A stretch of 16,501 nt of DNA from Bacteroidia bacterium. Its GTDB lineage: Bacteria; Bacteroidota; Bacteroidia; JABEUT01. Shown one piece after another: positions 1 to 6,386 of the stretch (positions are counted from its first letter, which is position 1; each line of letters begins with the position of its first letter). The position numbers and the translations under genes were made by a program. The notes below the pieces were generated by a model that saw only the letters and a list, made by a program, of their open reading frames with translations, searched no databases and had not been told where the DNA came from. Location: positions 1-16,501 of the forward strand of contig JABEUT010000261.1 of the NCBI GenBank assembly GCA_013044305.1, given 5' to 3'.

Positions 1-33
1 CCCTACAAATACAAATTTTATGTTACCCTTTTA

Positions 34-504
34 TTACTGATTATTCATCATTTTCTGGGCTTGTATAATTGCGCTTACCTCGCTCCAATTCTTCCAGTTG
101 GTCCTAGGGTGCTGCTTCATAACTGCGGGTGGAATAACTACAACTTTGAAATATTGAGTCGTTGCAGGTGCCGAACTTCCATCATATTCAAAAGTTATTT
201 GTCCATTTATATACATAAAGAAAAGTTCATCTGGGTTTGCAAATACATTTGTCAGAGGTAATCCAAACCAATTTGTGTTATTTCCAGACATAAATACTTC
301 TATACCATCTGTATTTGCATTTGTAATTGAAGCATCTGATGCAACATAATTATATAGACCAGCGCTGGGATTACTCCATGAACCTGGCGAAACAGTATAA
401 ATATTACTTGAAATATTAGCCACTCCATTAGTGCCAGCTGGTCCTGCCGGTCCGGTGTCTCCTTTGCAGGCAAAGAGTGTTACGGCAATTCCGAATGCCG
501 CCAT
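34..504 (-). CDS. Collagen-motif lipoprotein, start region frame-disrupted
   Basis: Small cell-envelope lipoprotein of unknown function. From the ATG at 504 the protein begins with a hydrophobic stretch ending in LFAC (Cys13), followed by GDTGPAGPAGTNG, a short collagen-like Gly-X-Y segment. This layout is common just after the lipid-anchored cysteine in Bacteroidota lipoproteins. The remaining ~130 residues are rich in Asn, Ser, Thr and aromatics and look like a beta-rich exported domain I do not recognise. The start is odd: from 504 the signal peptide has no basic n-region. A better ATG lies upstream at 533-535, followed by Lys codons, but it is one base out of frame because of the AAAC repeat at 516-531. 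In the downstream frame the region is open back to a TGA at 532-534. With one repeat unit fewer, the upstream ATG would read through into a complete lipoprotein signal peptide. The gene is therefore either off or expressed poorly from 504. No convincing -7 box was found upstream. Confidence 0.7.
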   Translation of the reverse strand: MAAFGIAVTLFACKGDTGPAGPAGTNGVANISSNIYTVSPGSWSNPSAGLYNYVASDASITNANTDGIEVFMSGNNTNWFGLPLTNVFANPDELFFMYINGQITFEYDGSSAPATTQYFKVVVIPPAVMKQHPRTNWKNWSEVSAIIQAQKMMNNQ

Positions 505-515
505 TGAAGTTAAAA

Positions 516-531
516 GTTTGTTTGTTTGTTT
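516..531 (-). repeat. (AAAC)4 tetranucleotide tract at lipoprotein start
   Basis: Four tandem GTTT units on the plus strand, read as AAAC on the coding strand, one base after the ATG at 533-535. The distance from this ATG to the in-frame ATG at 502-504 is 31 bases, so the two are out of register. Loss of one unit makes it 27 and restores the frame. This is the geometry of a slipped-strand on/off switch, although four units is short for high-frequency slippage. Confidence 0.75.
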
Positions 532-558
532 TCATAGAACATTTTGGTTTTTTTCCCC

Positions 559-606
559 AATGTCCCGAACAGGAGTTATTTATATAAATAATCAGCGTGG
601 GACATT
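559..606. repeat. Nested inverted repeats upstream of lipoprotein gene
   Basis: An outer pair of 8-bp arms, AATGTCCC (559-566) and GGGACATT (599-606), encloses a perfect 16-bp AT-only palindrome (TTATTTAT/ATAAATAA, 576-591). The two centres differ by only one base. The whole could fold into one interrupted hairpin in the leader of the minus-strand lipoprotein gene, or bind a dimeric regulator. No U-run follows on either strand, so a terminator is unlikely. Function unknown. Confidence 0.55.
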
Positions 607-645
607 TACCCATCGCATCTTAGGTACTTAGACGAACCCAATCTA

Positions 646-693
646 CAAATAAGTAAAGCCCACGCCTTGGCGTGAGCGTATAACTTATCCTTG
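646..693. repeat. Long imperfect hairpin in the 536-924 intergenic region
   Basis: A GC-rich core, CACGCC (661-666) TT GGCGTG (669-674), extends after one C-A mismatch by GC/GC (658-659 with 676-677). It is framed by ATAAGT (649-654) and ACTTAT (683-688), and further out by CAA/TTG with a two-base bulge. The flanks are AT-rich, so this 48-base element stands out. It is not followed by a T-run. It could be part of a small RNA, a REP-like element or a leader structure. The rest of this roughly 390-base gap shows no gene. Confidence 0.5.
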
Positions 694-855
694 TAAATTG
701 CTGGGAATTGTCTAAGTTTCCAGATGCAAGAAAGCTAACGCTAATATGTTAGGTTACTTTGTGTTTATTTCATTCGGGTTTAATTTTATTCAGCACTTAT
801 TATTTTCAAATACATATTTTTTTCACTCTCGAAAGGTAAAATCAGTCGAAAATTG

Positions 856-863
856 TACTTTCG
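856..863 (+). promoter_or_regulatory. Candidate -7 box for the MerR gene
   Basis: TACTTTCG matches the Bacteroidota -7 consensus TAnnTTTG at all but one position and lies 61 bases before the ATG at 925. No good -33 TTTG is visible at the usual spacing. A second weak candidate, TTACTTTG, lies at 754-761. Placing transcription here argues against starting the gene at the ATG at 853. Confidence 0.35.
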
Positions 864-924
864 CTGTTCAATACCGGAAAAGCATTTTTATCCTGATAGT
901 TATCAGGTCGTAATTAAAAAAACC

Positions 925-1269
925 ATGCTTCAGGAAGACAATGAAATAGAAAAACTGTATTACACCATCGGCGACGTGGCATCCATGCTGCACGTGCCTG
1001 CATCGCTGCTCCGGTTTTGGGAAAAAGAATTTCCGGGTATCATACAGCCGCATAAAAGCGGGCATGGGCGAAGGATGTACACCGCCGAAAAAATTTCGGC
1101 CATACGTATATTATACGACCTTATAAAAAACCAGGGTTATACGCTGGAGGGCGCCAAAAAACATTTCAGGGAGTCGAAAAAGGAACACAAAGAATCCGGC
1201 GGCATCTTGCTGTCGCTTCAAAAAATAAAAAAGGAATTGCTCGATTTGAAACACAAAGTTAATTCCTGA
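925..1269 (+). CDS. MerR-family transcriptional regulator
   Basis: A 114-residue DNA-binding protein of the MerR superfamily. The winged helix-turn-helix spans about residues 12-80: YYTIGDVASMLHVPASLLRF gives the first helix-turn-helix, followed by WEKEFPGI, a basic wing ending in RRMYTAEK, then an IRILYDLIKNQGYTLEGAKK segment typical of the family. A Lys/Leu-rich C-terminal helix (about 88-114) should be the dimerising coiled coil. There is no effector domain and no metal-binding cysteine pattern, so the ligand is unknown; family members of this size are common single-domain regulators in Bacteroidota. I chose the ATG at 925 rather than the in-frame ATG at 853 because the extra 24 residues do not belong to the family and the only nearby promoter box lies at 856-863. 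It is convergent with hldD, 52 bases apart. Targets cannot be inferred. Confidence 0.85.
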   Translation: MLQEDNEIEKLYYTIGDVASMLHVPASLLRFWEKEFPGIIQPHKSGHGRRMYTAEKISAIRILYDLIKNQGYTLEGAKKHFRESKKEHKESGGILLSLQKIKKELLDLKHKVNS

Positions 1270-1283
1270 TTGCGGCTGCAATC
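1268..1283. terminator. Weak stem-loop between convergent genes
   Basis: GATTGC (1268-1273), loop GGCT, GCAATC (1278-1283) overlaps the MerR stop codon in the 52-base gap between convergent genes. There is no T-run on either side, so intrinsic termination is doubtful. Confidence 0.25.
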
Positions 1284-1321
1284 GTAATTCAGCAAAATAA
1301 TTGCTTGCTTAGCCCTTTACG

Positions 1322-2287
1322 TCAATAGTAGCAGCCTTTTTTCAGATAATTGAGAGCATAATCATTCACCCCCTGTTCAAGGGTATAAAAAGGCTGGTCG
1401 TAGCCGATAGCCCGGAGCTTGTTCATTTTTGCCTCGGTAAAGTATTGATACTTTTCCCTGATATCGGCTGGTGTGTCTATGAATGTAATATCCTGCTTTT
1501 TCCCGAGTGCGAAAAAAAGTGCGCCGGCCAGGTCTTTGAATGTGCGGGCGGTGCCGGTGCCAAGGTTATACAAGCCGCTGTCTGTACGGTGGTGCAGCAG
1601 ATAGTAGCACACGTCAACCACATCTTTCACATAAATAAAATCGCGTTTTTGTCCTCCATCCGGATAAGCGGGGTTGTGAGAACGGAACAACTTTACGCCG
1701 CCTTTTTCCATAATCTGACCGTAGGCATGAAAGATAACCGAGGCCATACGCCCCTTATGGTATTCATTGGGCCCGTACACGTTAAAGAACTTGAGCCCCG
1801 CCCAAAAATAGGGAGTCTTTTTTTGTTTCAGCGCCCACTTATCGAAGTCATTTTTTGATACGCCGTATGGATTCAGCGGCTTAAGTTTATTTACAATGGA
1901 GTGGCTGTCGTCGTAGCCCAGTTCGCCGGAGCCATAGGTAGCGGCCGAAGATGCGTAAACCAACGGCAACCCGTACTGAACACAAAGTTTCCATACTGAT
2001 TTGGAGTAATTCAGGTTCAGTTCGTCGAACACCTTTTTATTCATCTCGGTAGTATCGGTGCGTGCACCTATGTGGAAAACGAATTGAACAAAGCGGTGGT
2101 TCTTCTTCAGCCATTCAGGGAAATCATTGCGGTGTACTTTAGCCGAAAAAGTTTTGCCTTTCAGGTTCGGTTCCTTGGCGGCACGAGAGAAATCGTCGAC
2201 AAGAACAAGATCGAAAAACCGTTCATCATTAAGCTTCCTAACCAGGCAACTCCCTATAAAGCCTGCGGCTCCTGTAACAACTATCAT
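1322..2287 (-). CDS. hldD: ADP-L-glycero-D-manno-heptose 6-epimerase
   Basis: Cytoplasmic NADP-dependent epimerase that converts ADP-D-glycero-D-manno-heptose to the L-glycero form, the last step in making the heptose donor for LPS inner core. At 321 residues it has the normal family length. It is an extended short-chain dehydrogenase: the N-terminal Rossmann motif GAAGFIG (6-12) binds the nucleotide, YASSAATYG (111-119) carries the catalytic Ser/Thr region, and YGVSK (141-145) supplies the Tyr-Lys pair, at nearly the same positions as in E. coli HldD (Tyr140/Lys144). Further shared blocks are KFFNVYGPNEYHKGRMASV, KRDFIYVKDV, YNLGTGTARTF and the C-terminal LRAIGYDQPF. The family 9 glycosyltransferase at 6378-7436 is the likely downstream user of its product. 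No promoter box was recognised in the 184-base gap upstream. Confidence 0.95.
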   Translation of the reverse strand: MIVVTGAAGFIGSCLVRKLNDERFFDLVLVDDFSRAAKEPNLKGKTFSAKVHRNDFPEWLKKNHRFVQFVFHIGARTDTTEMNKKVFDELNLNYSKSVWKLCVQYGLPLVYASSAATYGSGELGYDDSHSIVNKLKPLNPYGVSKNDFDKWALKQKKTPYFWAGLKFFNVYGPNEYHKGRMASVIFHAYGQIMEKGGVKLFRSHNPAYPDGGQKRDFIYVKDVVDVCYYLLHHRTDSGLYNLGTGTARTFKDLAGALFFALGKKQDITFIDTPADIREKYQYFTEAKMNKLRAIGYDQPFYTLEQGVNDYALNYLKKGCYY

Positions 2288-2471
2288 ATAACAGGGTTTT
2301 TGCAGGCAGTAACGCTAAAGCACCGGGAATGGCAATAAAAATACAGGCCTGCAGCCAAAAGAAGGGATGTGAATAAAAGGCTTTCCTGTAAAATTAAACC
2401 ACACATTTTTTATCTTTTACAATTATCCGCTCTTCCGCCTCCGGTATCTCTTCCGGCCTTTAAGAAAGGAA

Positions 2472-3305
2472 TTAAATCAATCCGTTCCTGATGGACGTAA
2501 CCGTTGCTTTCAGGCTCTGAATGTCTTTTAAAGACAAACCGGCATTGGTTAAACCCTGCGATGCTGCATCTATTGGTTCGAGAATCTTTTGCATTTTAAC
2601 ACAGTCGGCATCTTTCGGGTAGTCGCCCAATGCCTTTTCGAGGTAACGTACTGCATAGAGATGGTCCCATATTTTTTGATAGAGCGCCTGGTTCTTTGCA
2701 TTCTTTTCACCGTTTACAAGGTTAGTGGCTATATATAGTCCTTCTATCCATCCGCCTCCGAAGATTAAGGTTGCGGTTGATGCCTTTTTATTCGAGTAAA
2801 GTTCACTTTGCGCCCTGTCGAACGACGTTTGTATCAAGGCATTCAGGGTATCCTTATTGGTTGATGCGTCTTTCTGTATCAGGCCTATAAGATGCTGATC
2901 GAAGGTGGAGGTTATGCCCAATCCGGAAGCCAGCTTTGCCACCTGAACAAAATACTGAACAACATCCTGCAACTGGTTGTAAGCCGAAAGGTAACCCATA
3001 TCGGCACCATATACACCCATGTTCACGGCTTGCTGGAAAGTGCTTGAGTATGATGAGGCCTTGTCGGATGAGTTGAGCAGCGACTTGTTCATCTGCACTC
3101 CCTCGCTTGCCAGTTCCTTACTTATGGCGCTATGGTCCGGTATGTTGGCCATAAGCTGATTTAGGCTTTCTACGGTGCTTGCCTTGGCGCTGTCTTTAAT
3201 GGTATCCACCGGCGGCTCTATGGTAACGGTATGAGTACATGAGCTTAAGCCGGCGCCGAGTGCTGCCATGATCACCAGATTACGGATATAAAATTTGTTC
3301 TTCAT
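2472..3305 (-). CDS. Helical lipoprotein of unknown function
   Basis: An exported lipoprotein of 277 residues I do not recognise. The signal peptide has basic MKNKFYIR, a hydrophobic core and the lipobox LSSC (Cys23). An in-frame ATG at 3335 would add ten residues, but it falls inside the promoter -7 box (3333-3340), so the start at 3305 is preferred. The mature protein lacks further hydrophobic segments and appears mostly alpha-helical, with many Ala, Leu, Lys, Gln and Asp residues. It contains a Tyr-rich central stretch (around VYGADMGYLSAYNQLQDVVQ) and a Gly-rich block, FGGGWIEGLYIATNLV. Predicted location is the periplasmic face of the inner or outer membrane. It is divergent from dnaA but there is no functional hint in that. 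Homologues could be sought among conserved Bacteroidota periplasmic proteins. Confidence 0.85.
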   Translation of the reverse strand: MKNKFYIRNLVIMAALGAGLSSCTHTVTIEPPVDTIKDSAKASTVESLNQLMANIPDHSAISKELASEGVQMNKSLLNSSDKASSYSSTFQQAVNMGVYGADMGYLSAYNQLQDVVQYFVQVAKLASGLGITSTFDQHLIGLIQKDASTNKDTLNALIQTSFDRAQSELYSNKKASTATLIFGGGWIEGLYIATNLVNGEKNAKNQALYQKIWDHLYAVRYLEKALGDYPKDADCVKMQKILEPIDAASQGLTNAGLSLKDIQSLKATVTSIRNGLI

Positions 3306-3332
3306 AGGTATTGGAAGTATATAATTTTTTTT

Positions 3333-3359
3333 CAAATTTAATTTTTTCCGGTAAACAAA
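3333..3359 (-). promoter_or_regulatory. Promoter of the helical lipoprotein gene
   Basis: On the minus strand a perfect TAnnTTTG box (TAAATTTG, 3340-3333) is preceded by TTTG (3359-3356) with 15 bases between. This is shorter than the roughly 19-21 bases usually quoted for the -33/-7 pair. The -7 box lies 27 bases before the chosen ATG. Confidence 0.55.
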
Positions 3360-3444
3360 TACTCATGCGCAAAAAAAAAATTTTTTATTTTTGTTTTGGT
3401 CGTTCACGTGTAATAATTTTTTAACATTGTGTCCTGAAAGATTC

Positions 3445-3471
3445 TTTGCCTTCAAAAAATTATTATCTTTG
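3445..3471 (+). promoter_or_regulatory. Candidate dnaA promoter
   Basis: TTTG (3445-3448), 15 bases, then a perfect TAnnTTTG box (TATCTTTG, 3464-3471). This would give dnaA a leader of about 180 bases. The whole 3306-3658 region is very AT-rich, including an A10T6 run at 3371-3386, and holds no other gene. No cluster of DnaA boxes (TTATnCACA) is visible, so it is not supported as oriC. Confidence 0.55.
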
Positions 3472-3533
3472 AAAAGTCTCATTCAGCAAGGGTTTTAGAG
3501 GAGTCGGATAGTAAATGACTGTGGTTTTGCAGA

Positions 3534-3560
3534 AATAAAAAAAGAAAATATTTTTTTATT
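3534..3560. repeat. AT-only inverted repeat in the dnaA leader
   Basis: AATAAAAAAA (3534-3543), a 7-base loop and TTTTTTTATT (3551-3560) are perfectly complementary. It lies in the presumed dnaA leader, about 100 bases before the start codon. It could form an RNA hairpin or mark easily unwound DNA; its A/T-only content also makes chance plausible in this AT-rich region. Confidence 0.45.
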
Positions 3561-3658
3561 CAAAGGAAATGTTTTTTTTTGCCGGTGGAAATTCATCGTA
3601 CTCAATCAGAATTGCAAACAATATTGATATTTAATAATACTTCACCTTCTTTCTTATC

Positions 3659-5092
3659 ATGGAGAATACACATACTAAAGTCTGGGAGAGTTGCCTGGCA
3701 ATACTAAAGGATAATGTTCCGCCACAGAGTTTCAAGACCTGGTTCGAGCCTATCAAGTCAGTAAAATTGAAAGATTCCGTATTAACCATTCAGGTGCCAA
3801 GCCAGTTCGTATATGAATATATAGAGGAGCATTATATCAATTTGCTTAAAAAAGCCATAAAGAGGGAACTCGGCACCGACGCACGCCTCGAATACAGCAT
3901 TGTAATGGAGAACTCACGCAGTTCGAAACCATACACCGTAAAAATTCCCGGTGCTGATAAGCCGGTTTCCAAAAGCCAGCCTGTAAACCTGCCCATAGAT
4001 ATTAACAAGAACCCGATCCGTAATCCATTTATCATTCCCGGCCTGAAAAAGGTGGACGTGGCTCCGCAGCTCAATCAGAATTATTCATTCGAGAATTTTA
4101 TTGAAGGGGACTGCAACAGGCTTGCCCGCTCTGCCGGCTTTGCCATAGCGCAGAAACCGGGCGGCACCTCATTCAATCCTCTTTTTATTTACGGAGGCGT
4201 TGGGCTGGGCAAAACACACCTTGCCCACGCAATAGGGCTGGAGATAAAAAATAATTTCCCCGGCAAAACCGTGCTTTACGTATCATCGGAAAAATTTACA
4301 ACCCAGTTCATTGATGCCACCAAGAACAATACCTCCAACGACTTCATCAACTTTTACCAGATGATAGACGCCCTTATAGTGGATGATGTTCAGTTCCTCG
4401 CCAAAAAAGAAAAGACACAGGACGTGTTCTTCCACATCTTCAACCACCTGCACCAGAACGGCAAACAACTCGTATTTACAAGCGACAAACCGCCGGTTGA
4501 AATAGAAGGCATGGAGCAAAGACTACTGTCAAGATTCAAATGGGGGCTTGCCGCCGACCTGCAGCTGCCGGGGCTTGAAACACGCATAGCCATACTTAAA
4601 AGGAAAATTTATACCGAGGGCCTCGAAATTTCGGACGAAGTTGTGGAATACCTTGCCTACAGCATCAACAGCAATATACGCGAACTGGAAGGCGCACTTA
4701 TTTCACTCGTAGCACAATCGTCGCTCAACAAAAAGTCAATTACTCTTGAACTGGCCAAGCAAATGATTGACAAGTTCGTAAAGAACACTGCCCGCGAAGT
4801 ATCCATTGACTATATACAGAAGGTAGTATGCGATTATTTTGACCTGCCCATAGACATGATAAAAAGCAAAACCCGCAAAAGGGAAGTGGTGCAGGCAAGG
4901 CAAATAACCATGTTCTTTGCAAAATCGTTCACCAAATCGTCGCTTGCCAGCATCGGCTCGCAATGCGGCGGCAAAGATCACGCCACCGTGCTGCATGCCT
5001 GCAAAACGGTGAACAACCTTATTGACACCGACAAGCGCTTTAAAGGCTACATTCAGGAACTGGAAAAAAAGATCACCCTATCCAACTATTAA
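3659..5092 (+). CDS. dnaA: Chromosomal replication initiator DnaA
   Basis: ATP-dependent initiator that binds DnaA boxes at oriC, opens the duplex and helps load the replicative helicase. All four domains are visible in 477 residues. Domain I (about 1-85, VWESCLAILKDNVPPQSFKTWFEPI) mediates self-assembly and partner binding; a variable linker spans about 86-145. The AAA+ domain has Walker A GGVGLGKT (179-186) and Walker B LIVDDVQF (Asp242-Asp243), with arginine-finger and sensor region around LLSRFKWGL. Domain IV carries the DNA-binding signature CGGKDHATV (436-444). The start at 3659 gives the expected N-terminus; no strong Shine-Dalgarno precedes it. Downstream are a phosphatase and an RsmI-like methylase on the same strand, with an 81-base gap to the first. 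Autoregulation is usual for dnaA, but no obvious DnaA box was found in the leader. Confidence 0.97.
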   Translation: MENTHTKVWESCLAILKDNVPPQSFKTWFEPIKSVKLKDSVLTIQVPSQFVYEYIEEHYINLLKKAIKRELGTDARLEYSIVMENSRSSKPYTVKIPGADKPVSKSQPVNLPIDINKNPIRNPFIIPGLKKVDVAPQLNQNYSFENFIEGDCNRLARSAGFAIAQKPGGTSFNPLFIYGGVGLGKTHLAHAIGLEIKNNFPGKTVLYVSSEKFTTQFIDATKNNTSNDFINFYQMIDALIVDDVQFLAKKEKTQDVFFHIFNHLHQNGKQLVFTSDKPPVEIEGMEQRLLSRFKWGLAADLQLPGLETRIAILKRKIYTEGLEISDEVVEYLAYSINSNIRELEGALISLVAQSSLNKKSITLELAKQMIDKFVKNTAREVSIDYIQKVVCDYFDLPIDMIKSKTRKREVVQARQITMFFAKSFTKSSLASIGSQCGGKDHATVLHACKTVNNLIDTDKRFKGYIQELEKKITLSNY

Positions 5093-5173
5093 CCTCCTGA
5101 CCTTAATAACATGCGCCGGGCAATGCTACGTTGAGATTTCAGGACTCCTGCAACCCTGTGTAAACACCGACCT

Positions 5174-5644
5174 ATGCGAATACTGATGGTCTGCCACGGC
5201 AATATATGCCGTTCTCCCCTGGCAAAAGCATTAATGATTGTAAAGCTTAAGGAATACAACATTACAGGCGTTGAAGTAGATTCGGCAGGCGTTTCGGCAC
5301 AGCACGCCGGCGAACCTCCCGATGCACGAACCATAAAAAACGCCCGAAGCCATGGCATAGACGTTTCGTTGCACAGGGCGCGGCAGTTCAGAAGCTCCGA
5401 TTTTGAAAAATTTGACAACATATACGTTATGGACAGCGCCAATTATGCCGACATAGCCCTGGTGGCAGACCACGACGGGCAGATGAAAAACGTAACACTC
5501 TTTCTTGAAGCCGCTCATCCCGGAAGCCACGCCTCGGTACCCGACCCCTGGTACGGCGACGAAGAAGGATTTGAACATGTGTATAAAATACTGGACAAGG
5601 GATGCACCGCACTTGCAAAAAAACTGAAGGATTCGCTCTTATAA
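5174..5644 (+). CDS. Low-molecular-weight protein-tyrosine phosphatase
   Basis: A 156-residue cytoplasmic phosphatase of the LMW-PTP family (Wzb/YwlE type). It hydrolyses phosphotyrosine, or in some members phosphoarginine, through a cysteinyl-phosphate intermediate. The P-loop CHGNICRS is at the N-terminus with nucleophile Cys7 and Arg13; the general-acid loop is VPDPWYG with Asp124. The usual DPY is DPW here, a conservative change. Family members often control exopolysaccharide or capsule export, but no kinase partner or wz genes are in this window, so the substrate is unknown. The start at 5174 puts the P-loop at its normal position. It is followed after 22 bases by the methyltransferase gene, so the two are probably co-transcribed, possibly with dnaA. 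Confidence 0.93.
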   Translation: MRILMVCHGNICRSPLAKALMIVKLKEYNITGVEVDSAGVSAQHAGEPPDARTIKNARSHGIDVSLHRARQFRSSDFEKFDNIYVMDSANYADIALVADHDGQMKNVTLFLEAAHPGSHASVPDPWYGDEEGFEHVYKILDKGCTALAKKLKDSLL

Positions 5645-5666
5645 AGAAGGCAATACCCCCGTTACC

Positions 5667-6386
5667 ATGTCGGAAAAAGGCACCCTCTATCTTATACCCT
5701 GCTTGCTCGGCGATGTTCCGGCCAACCACGGAATTCCGGCATACAACCTTGAAATAATAAATTCTCTAAGCGAATTTATAGTTGAAAACGTGCGCTCCGC
5801 ACGCCGCTTCCTTATCAAATGCAACATAACTACCCCGATAGACGAACTTATATTCCACACACTGAACGAACATACTAACCCGCAGCACATTACCACGTAC
5901 CTCAACAATGCTATGCAGGGCAGGAATATCGGTCTGCTTTCCGAAGCCGGGTGCCCGGGCATTGCCGACCCCGGAGCAGGCATAGTGCAGCTGGCTCACC
6001 GGAAAAACATTAAAGTGGTTCCGCTATCCGGTCCCTCATCCATTTTCATGGCCCTTATGGCATCGGGGCTGAACGGGCAGAAATTTACGTTTTACGGTTA
6101 TCTACCCAAACAAAAAAATGACAGGGTTGTAAAACTGAAACAACTGGAGGCAGCGGCAAAAAAAGAAAACAGCGCCCACATATTTATTGAAGCCCCCTAC
6201 CGCAACGATGCCCTGCTGAACGATATTCTGGAAACATGCAATAATGAAACCCTGCTCTGCATAGCCGCCGATATATCGCTGAACAGCGAACAGGTGCGCA
6301 CCTGCACCATTGGCGAATGGAAAACACAAAGGACTTCTTTGAATAACCGCCCTGCCGTTTTCATAATAGGCAGCCGTTCAGTTTAA
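5667..6386 (+). CDS. RsmI-like SAM-dependent methyltransferase
   Basis: A 239-residue enzyme of the tetrapyrrole-methylase fold, closest in motifs to RsmI, which 2'-O-methylates C1402 of 16S rRNA. Recognisable blocks are SEAGCPGIADPGA (92-104), which lines the SAM and substrate cleft; PLSGPSS (119-125), diagnostic for the RsmI/YraL group; FYGYLP (142-147); and a late IFIEAPYRND segment. It is shorter than E. coli RsmI (286 residues), and its N-terminal motif is LIPCLLGDVP instead of the usual TPIGNLxD. It is therefore better called a Bacteroidota paralogue than RsmI itself, and rRNA as substrate is inferred only. The gene ends inside the convergent glycosyltransferase gene (9-base overlap). 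Context with dnaA and the phosphatase suggests a housekeeping operon. Confidence 0.85.
   Translation: MSEKGTLYLIPCLLGDVPANHGIPAYNLEIINSLSEFIVENVRSARRFLIKCNITTPIDELIFHTLNEHTNPQHITTYLNNAMQGRNIGLLSEAGCPGIADPGAGIVQLAHRKNIKVVPLSGPSSIFMALMASGLNGQKFTFYGYLPKQKNDRVVKLKQLEAAAKKENSAHIFIEAPYRNDALLNDILETCNNETLLCIAADISLNSEQVRTCTIGEWKTQRTSLNNRPAVFIIGSRSV

Noticed and set aside
428..613. A 61-codon minus-strand frame that starts with the good signal (MKTNKQTF) and overlaps the lipoprotein gene.
   Set aside because: It is the out-of-frame reading created by the repeat; its sequence after the start looks random and Cys/Arg-rich.
3336..3658. Origin of replication beside dnaA.
   Set aside because: The region is AT-rich but contains no cluster of TTATnCACA boxes; only single near-matches such as TTATTCAAA at 3556-3564. 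dnaA and oriC are not always adjacent in this phylum.
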